64,000 bases of DNA. Origin: Trogon surrucura (Eukaryota; Chordata; Aves; Trogoniformes; Trogonidae). Positions 35,314 through 47,415 of this stretch are shown here, piece by piece (the stretch's first letter is position 1; each line of letters opens with the position of its first letter). A program made the position numbers and the translations under genes. Below the pieces are notes generated by a model. That model had not been told where the DNA came from and ran no database searches. It saw nothing but the letters and a program-made list of their open reading frames with translations. Location: contig CM036621.1 of NCBI GenBank assembly GCA_020746105.1, forward strand, positions 50,440,264 through 50,504,263, given 5' to 3'.

Positions 35314-38300
35314 GAATTTATTCTCAGGACTGTCATCCGCCTGGCGTGAAACAGTATAAATGCAACCACAAGTTTTCCCTGATCCTCTGTTACAGAGAAT
35401 TGTATTTGTAAATTTTCCCTGCATTCTTCGCTGCATTCTTCAAAGTTTGTGCGCTGCTTGTAGGGACACTTAGTCAGTAATCTTAAGAGCGCTTGGTCTG
35501 TAGAGAGATTTTTTGAACATTGTACGTTTTCTATATTTTATCTCACCTGATTTCTCTCTTCTGTGTATTCTTTTTTCTGTTCATTGCTAAAGCCACCGTG
35601 CTGCCATGGAAGCACAGACGTTATTGGTTTTGCTTTGCATTTGTTCCTGCTGCTCCGGCTGGTCCTCGAGTCACAGTTTTGATGTCTCTGGCATCGTAAT
35701 TAGCTGCTGGAGTAATTGTGGTAAAAGCTCACAGATATTCTGACTTTAGATGAGAAACAAACTTCAAAGAAATAGTTACCCTGTTGTCTTGTGTACATCT
35801 GTCAAGAAAGAGAATTTGCCGAGGATGGGGTCGTCTTCACGATATAGCCAGCTTCTCTGGTTTTAGTATGTTTGCTCTATTTTAATGCCCTCAATTTCAA
35901 ACTTGTAGGATCGATGTACTTTATTTAATTCTTTAGATCCATTTCTTTGTTTCCTTTTCCTGGGCTTATTCACTTTCCGTATTATTTTGATGATTCTTTC
36001 AGCAATAATGGATTCTAGGGAATGGTGGTGACAGTGATAAAAAGTATTTAGGTAAAATATTCCGTAATACAGTAAAGTGCATTCAGAATGAATACCATCC
36101 TGTTAAACAGTACCCTCAGGATGTATCAACATTGAAATTTAAGTGTAGGCTGGGAAAAAGTTTATGTCTGTTGTCAGAAGTGACACCACAGCAGAGGTAT
36201 TGTTCTGAGCGTTCTGGATATAGGGACATGCTGGATTGCTTACTGTGTCTTAAGGTGTCCCTCAAGGATATATAAATGACTGATTGCCTCTTTGGCTCGT
36301 CCTTACAGCCAAGAAACAACTTCAGTTCTTCAGTTATATGTTAAGAATTCGGGAGGAAAAAAGATAGACTCTGGGTAAAGACCATTTGATAAGTCTCCAA
36401 AATTCCTAAGCAGCAACTTATTTTTATCAAGTGCTTTGTGGTATAGGAGATTTCATGTAAGGCCGACTTGCTTTTGTGTGTCTCACCTGCTGGAAACCTT
36501 TCCTCCTGGAAACCTGACATAGTTGTAATGCAGCCAGCTATCTTATTTGCATATTAAGAATCCTCATGACTGGTGATGATCAGTTCTAAGCAGAACTGTT
36601 AAAAACTTTGAAGGTTAGGGAATAGATGTACCCTTTTATGAGTCATTACTTCAACCAGAAAAAGACTTGGTTGTTACTCTGTTTTGTTCTGTTATTGGGT
36701 TTTCTTTTAACCTTTGCCAGTTCTTGCAAGACAAATGCTTCTGAAACTCTAAGGTAATAAGATCTTTTAAAAAAGCAACCAACATCAATACTATCTTTTT
36801 GAGCTAGTGCAAGTTTTACTGGTGACTCCAGAGGAATCGGAACAAGATCAATGCTGAGTATGTTTGGAATCACACACTGAAAGTAATAAAGGCAAATATT
36901 AGCTCCCACAGCAAGATGAAAGAATGTATGTACCTAAGTCCTGTTTTCTTCAAACATTTTTTCGTTCCTTTGGAGTTGTGATTTGCCATTTGTGCTTGAT
37001 AAACCTGATGAACATGCTGTTAGAAATGAACAGCATTATTTCAATGGTGCTTGAAAGCTGTGTACCCAGGCAGCTTCATTAAGATAGCTACACAAATTTT
37101 ACTTTATTTTTCCTTACTTGGGGTGGAGCAGAGTGCAGTTGGACTGTATTTAATTTAATGAACATAAGTTTCCTTCTCCAAGAAACTAGATTCCATCTCA
37201 CTACTATTCATGAATCCTGTGAAATTTTATTAAATTAGCTTAATCCAAGCCATTTCTTTCTTTGCAACTTATGTTGGTAAAAATCTAACTCCTGCCAACA
37301 AATGGCTAAGATGGTTTGACAAAGATGTTAAGGCTTTGGGAAATAAAGAATTCGGGCACAGAAATCATTTAAAATATCCTAAAATGAAATAGCTGTCCAT
37401 GTCTGCGTGCCTCTGTATTACATACGTGCGTGCGCACACAGGTGTGTGTGTATCGAGAGAGAGATATATATAGGGAAGCCTTCCAGTGAAATCACTCAAA
37501 TGTGGAACCTTATTACTACCTGTCAAGATGTAGGAGAAAGGGAGTGTGCTACACTGGTAGTTTACAAAAGAATTAAGACAAGTTATTTGTACTGGTACAG
37601 AAAGGACTTGGAGAAATGAACATTGAATTATAACCCTAGAATGGAAATCAGTATAGAGTATCATTAAATAAGGTATATGCTTCTCAAATTTGGCTCACAT
37701 GTCATTTTTCATAATCTGCTAGGCTGTGTGGGTGCTCACTGGGCCCAGCCTGCTATTTTTCCACTGTCAGAAATGATACTTAGTGCAATACAAAGTCTCT
37801 GCTACTTTTCTGCATAGATTGTGACTCATGCTTTTTTTTATCGAGCATGTATATGTATTTACTGTTTATTTTATGTGCCTGTTCAAATGCCTGAAGTCTC
37901 AGGTGCCTCCCATCAAATGCAAATCTTGCCTAGGTCCATTGGAACTGAGTACACCTTGCTTGGCGTTACCGAGAATATCCAAAGTGCAAGAGATGTCAAA
38001 GCAAAGCCCTCTGGGACTTTCCCTGTCAGAATATCTTGAAAAGAGTGAGTGGGTTTTACTGCTTATCCGCTTACAGGGGAGGGAGGAGGGCTGTCAGAGA
38101 GGCTGCATCAATCTGGGAATGTCAGCCAACCAAACCTTCTGTGTTAAGCTCAACAAAGTCCATCCTAGCAGTAATTTAGGAAAGCCAGTGTAAAAGTGTG
38201 ATCATGTAAGACCTGCGTAGATGTGTCAGCCTGTGTGCCGTGTTTAGCCGTGACTGGCAGGACCGGAGGGCAGCTTGTAGCCCCAGGAATCGTTAGGGCT

Positions 38301-38630
38301 GTGTTTCACTGTGACCGCTGCCATAGTGCTCCCTGGCAGAGAATGTGTCCGGGATGAAAAGCTGCAAACTGCCGTGAGAGTCGGAACTAGATACATCGTC
38401 ATTCCAGCAGATCCTAAAGCACAGTTTGGTGTTTCAGCATCGCTAGCGTTGTTTCCAAGCGTCAGACATAAAATCTCTCTCAAGGTGACTTTGTGTCTGA
38501 AAGCGCAGTGGCCTGCCTGCCTTCAGAGAAGAGCCCAGCGCTTGCCCCTGGTTTTTGCCGATGCCAGAGTGGACTCCAGCAGGTCGATACGAATGGGCTG
38601 TTGTACTGGGAGTACCTGTGCGGCGTTCAG

Positions 38631-38650
38631 GGTGTGTGTGTGTGTGTGTG
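38631..38650. repeat. (GT)n microsatellite
   Basis: This is a run of about nine GT dinucleotides, perfect in this sequence. The open frames crossing it (at about 38311-38841) are chance frames, because the run becomes a Cys-Val repeat in them. Confidence 0.92.
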
Positions 38651-41549
38651 CTCAGCCCTGCTCCTTGCTCATCTTCTCCCAGGAGGGAACCGGCGCTGCA
38701 AGCTGCTGGTGCTGCTTTCTTCCCCAGCCAGACAGAAGAGCTGATAATGGTCCCACTTCAGGGATGATTTCACTTGCAACCCTCCAAGGCAATCAGGAGA
38801 GGAGGAAGACAAAAGGGCGGAGTGAAATGAAGATGCTTTGAAATACAATCAGTCCCCTGCCTCTGTGCTTGTATCCTGCCTTGGATCTGCCAACTCTGGC
38901 AATCCCCTTCATTTACATCAGTGCTAGACAGAAGAGAAGATGGCCAGTGAACTCTGGAAATAAAGCTTTTCTGATTCCCTTCTTCGCAGGCTTTCATTGT
39001 CACAGCAGTGTTAAGAAGCCGGTTGAAAAGGCCGTGGTGTCTGAACTGCTCTGATAGAAATACTGCGGGCGTATGACTCCTGAGCGCTGCTTCTCCTTTC
39101 TTCTTTTTCTTTAGCCTGGAATGCGTTCTGCCCATTGCTCTGTGTTCTCATCAAATGCATGCAGAAAAGCTCGTGTTAGAGGCCTTTGAATTCCATGGTC
39201 TTACTGTTAAAATGAATACAGCCCGTGGCTGCTGGCACAGACCTCAATGTGTACTGCTGAAATGTAATAAACAAATGTTGTACCAGGGACCGTGCACGCT
39301 TCAGCTCTCTGAGGAGAGATACCTCTGTGCCTGGCATTTTGACTCGTGCACTGAAATAATGCTACTATTTACTGTTTGCAGAGCCTTCCCATACTGGTAG
39401 CTTGTAGCTGAAGCTTTTAAAATTAATTGTAGTTGGAAAGCAGCATTCTTTTCCCTTTACCTGAAATCAGCACTGTTGGCCTTGGATAAAGCTAGATACC
39501 TTTACACTGGGAATCTCAAGTGTTAAACTGGTTAAGGAATTAATTTTTCCCTTTAGGTATATGTTACTGAATTTGTAATTGCAATGCTGGAAATCTGGTT
39601 TCCCTCCTTCCAAAAATAAGCCATGAATTCAAGCATTAGCCAAGCATGCTAAAGCCATCTTTTGCAAGAGCATCTTCCCCTGTTAGCACATCCAGTTGTT
39701 GGATTTGGTCATTTAACAGAAGAGCTAGAGCTCTGCCTTTCAGAGCTAGAAACCCAAGGTGCGGTTCTGAGCAGTAGTGCAAGGAATAAAGCAGGAAGTA
39801 AGGATTAAATTTCTTGCCTAAAATGCCTCTGGGCTGGTAGACAACTGGTCTCTGACCAGCTTTAGGGAAAGTCCAGTGAAAACCCAGTTGCTTTGATCCG
39901 TGTCCTTGATGTTCTCCTTAGTGGTGGTGTTAGTGGGAGCTGGACTAGCCCTGCATTGTGCCAGGTGAGTTCTTTTGCAGGATTTGACAAGGACTGTGGT
40001 ATTAAATCAGAATTTTCAGTAGAGCTTTGCTTGGAGATTCTGTTTCACAGAAAAGCCTTTAGGGTTTGAATTGAGTTCGCTTGCATAGCTAATAACCTAG
40101 GTTCAAATAAATCAATAATGCATATAAAAATGCTGAATGTATACGGATGCATGTTCATGATGGAGCTGGCAGCTCTTTGGATAATAAAGATTTAAAAATT
40201 ACTTTCCATTTTCAAGTTTAAAATAAAAGTGTTGCGTTTGAAGAAATTATTTTAAAAGAGTGCAGGACTGCATGTTGGTATGCACCCAGAGTTGTGAAAA
40301 CTGAACTCTGTGACAATTAAGCCCATTTTAAAGTATTCTCCTCAAATGAAATTTCTGCTTGTACTCTGAAGAGCAGTGAGAGATCTGTAGAAAAATTTCC
40401 CTTGACTTAATTTGGCTTTTCAGCTGAGCCCGTCCGCTGTGAAAAATTCTGGAATTTTTGGCAAGACATTTGTCGAAGCTGAACAACTTCAGTTACTTGC
40501 TATTCCAAACATAGTACTCCTCTGTCATTGCTTTGTGTGTAATTGCACCCAGTAAAGGAAAAACACCGAAGTGCTGAGCTGAGCACAAGTACTTCTACAT
40601 TGTTACGTGACGCGTAGGAAGGAAAGGCTTGGTCTTCAGCTGTGTACTTGTGATTCAATAAATCCCAGGATGTCTTCAAGGGAAACACTACTTTAAAATG
40701 CCTTCCATCTTTTTTACCTATCGATTCCCAGATTTTTTTAGAGTGCAGAAGAATCCTTGAAGCATCATTAGCTCTGATTTCACGTATGCAGAGGCCTTGA
40801 AGTGTTATCACCTTGCCTGGCGTTGAGCTCAGTAACTTTCCCAGCCACCCTGTGCCTGCAGCCTGGCTTCGAGTCTGAGCAGCAGCCCCAGCCTCGGCGG
40901 GGCTGGAGCTCCTGCAGCCACTGGTGGGTGAGCACGGGGCTTCGGTCCTCTGTACGCGCCCCTGGCGCTGCTCCGAAGCTTTGCAGAAGCGCAGCTGCCT
41001 TTATTTCAGATTTGAACACTGCTTTAAATTGCAGATGTTGTTGCATCTTGCACCTTGCCCAGCTAGTTCAAAGAGCTCTCTCGTAGCCAGCGTTTTCTCC
41101 CAGCAGAAATGGCATGTACTGTGTAATCAGCTCACCTCCTGATCTTTTTTTCATAAGCTAAACAGATAGAGGGTTTCACATGTCTTTGTCTCTCTTTGAG
41201 GAATTTCCTTCCAGCCCCAGAATAATTTTAGTTGCTTGCCGATGTAAAATATTTGTATTTTTCAATGTGCTTTTAGCAGGTGGAAACCAAAGTACATATA
41301 GTGTTTTATTAGTGATTTAACCAATATCCTGTAGAAGTGAAGATTGTATCCTTTGGATATCAGCTTCAGGTGAGGGAACCTGGTACTGAGGCAGTTCTGA
41401 CATCTGTGTGGTTTAGAGACATCCTGTTTTCCAGAAGATAGAGCCTGTACGCTTTATTCCGAAATAGGCAATCTTACGCTTGGCTCTATCAAAGACATAC
41501 CCACCAGCCTGGCTCACTCTCTCATACTGGCTGCTCTTCACTGCAGTTT

Positions 41550-41775
41550 GCTGGGATTCCAGTCTTCCTGTCATCTGTGTGGTTTATTGCTTGGGATTTT
41601 TTAATAATTACTAAACCTTTGGCTGGAGTATTAAAATGCATCAGTCCTGTGACAATCCCTGGGGAACCACACCCAAATTGTATTATAATTGCTCATTTAC
41701 AGCTACTTTTGAAAAGCCCCCAATTAGCTGGCTCTTAATGCATTTTTCATGTGTTTTATTAATATTGAAACATAG
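41550..41775 (-). mobile_element. Ancient CR1/L3-type LINE relic, minus strand
   Basis: The order of blocks matches the reverse complement of the reverse-transcriptase C-terminal region of old amniote CR1/L3 elements. 'tcctgtcatctgtgtggttt' resembles the 'tggtatcatctgcaaacttt' block. 'cctgtgacaatccctgggga' followed by 'accaca' resembles 'gatccctgtggaaccccac'. 'catttacagctacttttgaa' and 'ctggctcttaatgcattttt' come next, as expected. The frame is gone and the copy is heavily diverged. The edges are approximate. Confidence 0.6.
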
Positions 41776-44700
41776 AGACAAATCTAATTAAATGTTTACC
41801 ATTTAGCCAGCGCTTTGCACTTTAATTAAAGGAGCAGAAAATGGACAAGCCAGCTGCACGGTTGCTTGTGAAGTCAGCTCTCTCTTCCCCTGATGCAGAC
41901 AATCCAGGCTGTGATTGGCTTTACCTGAGTGCAGGTGTGTTGGGAAGAATTATAGCTCAGTTGGGCATGCTTATCTCTGTATAATATGTATTTGGTAAAT
42001 GTGAGTCAGCGCTGGTTCCAATTTTTTTTTTAAAAATTTTATTTTCCTTTATTCATTTCCTCTGTTGCACTGTCTTTGTGAGTGGCTTTGTGCAGGTTAA
42101 CCTGCTACCCCACTGGCCCTGATAACTGAGAGTTTGCTGGACCATGTTCTACTCAATCTGGTAAAAGGAGTAGTAATACATTTTCTAAAAAGACACTTCT
42201 ATTTGGTAGAAACTGGGTTTAGTAGAAATATCTCTTTATGTTAGGCTAGTTTAAGGCCAAAAGCTCCTTATATTTTTTAAAAGAACAGTATAGGAGAAAA
42301 TCAGCTACATGGATACACATACATGCCTTTCAGCACACATAATATATTCTCATGGTGCATTTCACAAAACTCATGATATTGGTGTGGAATTTTGCATAAC
42401 TGATAAGCTTTGTTCTCCACTGGGTGTCAACAGTCCGTGTTTGGAGTTGCTGGCGAGGGATGTAGGTGAATTTGTGTACAGCCATTTGTTGCAGCTACAG
42501 AATGAGGTTTGACGGGTAGCCAGCCCGTTGATTTAATGCTCAGTAGTGACCTTGTAATTTTTCACAGAGCACAGTAACTCATTTTTTGTACTAGTAGTTG
42601 CAATATTAGAAAAGGATCATTTTTACACGTGGTGACTTATCTGGAAATTTATACTCAGGTCAAACCGTTGGGTATTTAATTCTGGAGTAACTATGTCATA
42701 GCTCTGAAAAATAGAGGTATAAGGGCTCCTCAGATCCCTGTAATCTCTCCCAAAAGTCCCAACCTTCTACCAGCTCAGTTACACTCTGGCTAACTTGTAT
42801 GAAATGCTACACACATGCACAGCAGCGTTTCCAGCTGGGCTTTGGTGCGAGACCAGTCCTGCTACCTTTGGGAAGCCACACTGGTGAAGTGGGGAGTCAG
42901 GGATCAGAGTAGGGGGGAGATGGAGTCCTTTCCCTTCGGGTGTAAAAGTGCCATTGGTTAGTAAAGGTTCAGGAGAGCTGAACGTGATGAAGATGTAAGT
43001 ACGAGGAAAGCTCTGCTTGAGAGCTGTGAATGCCTCTGTAACAGGAGACAATTACGTGTAAGTAAGAAATACATGTAAGTCAAACCCCCAGCCCTTGGTA
43101 CCCAGACACAGGTGAGATAACAGTGTTCTGTCCAACTACTCCTGGAAGATATTTTGTGCTTTTTCGAAGCACAATGATTTTATTCTACAGAAGGCCAGAG
43201 TAGCAGCAGTATATTTATGTGTGCTGGCGAAAGGAAGAGAAGGAAATGACTAATTCACGCTTAAAGCCAACTTTCAGAATAGCTAGTGTATCATTTCTGG
43301 TGTACATCTAAATTGGAAACTACCTAAGGAGAAAATGGCATTCCAGAAAGTATGCCCTGAAGACATCTGTTATTGCAGTTTGTTAAATTATAACTTTTCA
43401 TCAGGGTTATTACTTGAAGTTCAATTAACATTTTAAATGTATGTTTGGAGACCAGCAAACGGGGCCTCCACAGACAGGTGGTCTAGGTACAGAATATGTT
43501 CCCTGCTGCCGGTGTCACCGTGGCAAAGCCAGGAGGAGAAGCTGTTCTTTTCGATAAAAAGCCACAAATAACTAAACCGTTTTGTGAAAGCTCTTTCCAT
43601 GTGGAACACACTTCAAGGACTTGCAGCATTGCGTTTTAGCAGCAGTTACACTTCCATGGCTATCTCAGTTGGAAAGAAAATTTATGTTGGAGCTGAATAT
43701 AGGCAGGCAGAAAGTTCCACAGCCACCTTTTGTTCAGCATACGTGGAGGTTGCTTTTCCTACCAATAAGGAATCTCTAGTTGGGACAGAATTTATTTATT
43801 TATTTACCTGGAATTGAAAGACAAGTATAGTAACAGAAGAAATCGATTTTAAATAGTTTTTTTTTTTTGCCAAAGGAGATGAAGAAGTACACAAAATCCA
43901 GTGATACAATGAACTTGTTTTGCGTCAATATGGCAACCTGAGCTGCTTGAAGTTGCCTGTAATGCTTTTCCTCGACCCAGAACAGTGTGTTTTGAACAAA
44001 GGGAATGGTTTTATTTTCCTAATAAATACCTTCCGCCAGCATTTTCAGAAGGAATTTGTCAATTGGCAAATGCCCTTGAAACAGATTTGAAAGGCAGGCA
44101 GACGTGGCATTTAATGAAAATACGATGCCTCTAACAGTTGTCTTGAAATAATAAAAAAGTAACAAACACAAGTATACCTAGCTAACATGAATAAACAATG
44201 CCAGGAGGGACAGAAGTCCTTCGGCTACCAGAGTCTTAATTCAGGGATACAGCAAGGGAACAGCTACGAAGCTGAGGATACAGAAAGGAGGGCACTGGGA
44301 AAGCCAGCATTAACAGTTTCAGAAGAACCTTTGACATGGGCATCTCTTTGCAGTGAAAGATATATTTCTTAAAAAGCTCAACAAAAAATACCCAATCTCA
44401 AAACCAACCCCCTCCCTGCTGGAAGTACTGACCTGTTTTACAAGTGTCTTCCTTCCTCCTCCTAGCAGTTGCAGGGATAAGGTCACCAAGTGGCGCAGGT
44501 TACCATGCTGATGCATAAAAATATTACAAAGTGGCACCAGTTCTGTAGCTACAAATTTTGAGTAGTGCTCCACATAGTAGCGCGTGGAAGCGGTTGGCAA
44601 ATGCTTATCTTTTAATGGCAACCTGTGTGTGTGTAATGTATTATTGTCTACCACCTGTTCGTAAGCAGATTGGTGTTTAAGCAGTATATTGCACAAGGGA

Positions 44701-44834
44701 GAGACTTTCAGTTTAAATGAAAGCAGTTTGCTTTATCACAAACACCAGTGTTTCTTGAAAATAGGAAGTAAACCCCAAACTCTCCAATTATTTAAAACAG
44801 TCTAATTGAATGGTGATTGGCAGATTTGCAGTGA

Positions 44835-44850
44835 GTGGGTGGGTGGGTGG
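44835..44850. repeat. (GTGG)4 simple repeat
   Basis: These are four tandem copies of a GTGG tetranucleotide. It is simple sequence with no sign of function. Confidence 0.85.
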
Positions 44851-47192
44851 AATTGGTCTTTCACAGCAAGCTCCAGCTGCTCTAGCTAGCTGCCTTTGAA
44901 GAGCTGCTTAGGGAAAGAAGAAGAAAAGAAAGACTATAAAATCAGCCGCTTAATTGCATCTACTGGTTCTGGAAACTGCTGTGTGCCTCCCACCCTTTTG
45001 AAGTTGTCTCTTGTTAGATCTGCAAGATGCACGTTCCAGGCACCAGCTCAGCGCGGGCTCGGTTGGTGCCGCCATGCCAGGTGGGTGTGTCACTCGATGG
45101 CAGTGGGTGGGCACAGTGTTGGGACCAACCAGCCGGCTTCGTGATGGGCTGCTCCCAACAGACTGCTCTGTTGCTCACCTAAAGCACAAAACCACCCCGA
45201 GCCTTTATTGCTTTCATATCTGTGTTTTGCTAATGGGTTTTGGTACATGTCCCTGTTTTGGCAGCAGTTCTCAGAACTGTCGCTCAAGTTCCTGTCCTGC
45301 TTTCAGCTTTCCCTGGCTACAGAGCTCCGGCCACGGGTCTGCTCAAACCCAGGGCTGATTCGGGGCCTTCTCTCTAATCCCTTCACACCTCCTGCAGCGA
45401 GGAGGACAGTGCTGAGACTTCAATGAAGCTAAGTGGCTAGAAGGGAAGTTTCTGCCTGATTAAGCAATGGACAGGCTGTAGGATGTAGCAAAGCAGAGGA
45501 GAAGAGTGCATTTTATGCTCCTGCAGCCCCTCACGTTTTCTGTCGCTGTGTGTAGGATCTCCACATTCACTTCTCCCCCGGGCTCCTGTTCAAAGGAGCT
45601 ATCACATAGCAAAATCTTCTTTCTGGTCGTCTTGTGGGAACTTGTAGTTTGCTTTCAGAAGCTCATAAAAGCCATCATCAGTGAAGTGTTCTGGCATAGG
45701 GGAGCTGTTGGGAGTATTTGCAGAGTAAGATGCTCAGTCCAGGAATTTCAAGTGGTTTTATACAAATTATTACGTATGAAAATGTCATACTGAATTTATT
45801 GTATTACACCTATGTGGTAGTCACAGAATGTCCACAGTAGAGCCTCTGTGCAGATCTCCGATAGCTGAAGATTATCAAGGAAATTGCGGTCTGAAAGTTG
45901 TTTATATTATTATTTTCATCAATGTTTCATTTGTGTATAGCAAACACTAAATCTAAATATCAGAGTATATGCCCAAGCATTGTTTTCCAACAGAAAAAGG
46001 GCTTCTGTTTTCAGAGTACTGTTTTGAAATAATTAGTTTTGTTTGGAATAGCTAGAGATACATTTTGAATAAGCAATTACATCTGAATAAACATATTATG
46101 ATACTTATCCAAAGCTTGCCTAAAACTGGACTCTAAATTTCATGGGAATGGTGAATTCCTTTCTAGTATTTCCACCTAACTGAGTCAAAAGTTGTTTAAA
46201 ACATTAGCACACCTAAGTGCTCCCAGCCAGACTCTAGGAATATTATGTGGCATCAAGAAAAATTAAAACAGATTTTAAAAGCCACTTCACTTTCAACTTC
46301 TCATCTCCTTTCTTTGAGGGTTATCACTTTGTTTAAAAAATGAAAACTGTATGCCCCTCTGTTTGTACTTTATTACTGCTTTGACAGTGTTGTGGGAACA
46401 TTATTACAGGACATTATTTTGACTTATGTGGTATTGACTGTCTTGATCTGGTTCAGGGTTGGAGGAGTTGACAAGTTAAACAAGCAAAAGAAGACCCCCA
46501 GTTTTGGCACTTACTTTTCAATGTATCTTTGGGTTTCTTTGAGAGTCTCCTTTGGAAATCTCATTTAACAGCACAGAAATTTTCAACCAGTGTTACACAT
46601 TGTGTCCCAAAAAGAAACCTGTATCTGCATCCTTCAGTTCTCAGCCAAGATTATGCATCAGGCAGTAAGTCTACTGCAGCACCCAAGCACAGATACCTGG
46701 CTGAAGATTTATTACAAGCACTGATAAGGGTACACGTCTGATTGCTGTGTTCAGTAGGAGTTGCTGCTGCTTGGCTTGTCTTTTTTTAGTTTCATATGTT
46801 GTCATGTCAAGAACAGAAGCACCTGGGCTGAGAGCCAGTGCTCAGTGTCCTGGGACAAGGAAAGGTGTGGGTGTCGCAGTGTTAGGCATCCCAAGGGCTG
46901 CTTCTTAGCTATTCTTGTGCTTCCAGACACCTTCATGCAGAGGAGGGAGCCCATTAAAATAGTACCTGCCGGGAGCAAGTCAGGGGGAGATGCTGAAATG
47001 AATACAAAGGCACAGAAGATGTTGACTTTTTATGTTCTCTGTCTGCTGGGAATCTGCACTGCCTACTTGCCTGCTGCCTTCCCCTCACAGGCATGTCTTC
47101 TGCTCACACTCCAATTTTCTCAATAAGGAGGAGTTTCCTCCCCTTTCATGAAATACATCAGCAGCTTAGGACTTCCCCAGGATATGGGGGAG

Positions 47193-47415
47193 CATAGAAT
47201 CATAGAACAGTTTTGGCTGGAAGAGACCTTCAAGGTCATCAAATCCAACCTTTTCCCTATCAACACCACTAAACCATGTCCTTCAAGGCAACATCTACCC
47301 ATCTCTTAAACACCTCCAGGGATAATGACTCAAGCACCTCCCTGGGCAGGCTGTTCCAATGCCTGACAACCCTTTCAGTAAAGAAATTCTTCCTAATATC
47401 TAACCTGGTTCAGTT
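47193..47415 (-). mobile_element. CR1 LINE, 3' fragment, minus strand
   Basis: The fragment begins with 'catagaatcatagaacag', the reverse complement of the CR1 3' octamer end. 'ggctggaagagaccttcaag', 'gtcatcaaatccaacctttt', 'taaacacctccagggataat' and 'gtaaagaaattcttcctaat' follow. It stops at about 47415 in the typical 3' UTR, so it is a strongly 5'-truncated copy of about 220 bp with no coding sequence. It is well preserved compared with the relics at 2 kb and 41.6 kb. Confidence 0.93.

Noticed and set aside
35130-35369. 79-aa minus-strand frame over exon 4
   Set aside because: It is the antisense shadow of the ERBB4 exon, whose plus-strand frame has consensus splice sites and clear homology.
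38311-38841. 176-aa plus-strand frame
   Set aside because: It runs through a (GT)n microsatellite and has no recognisable domain or splice-site structure.
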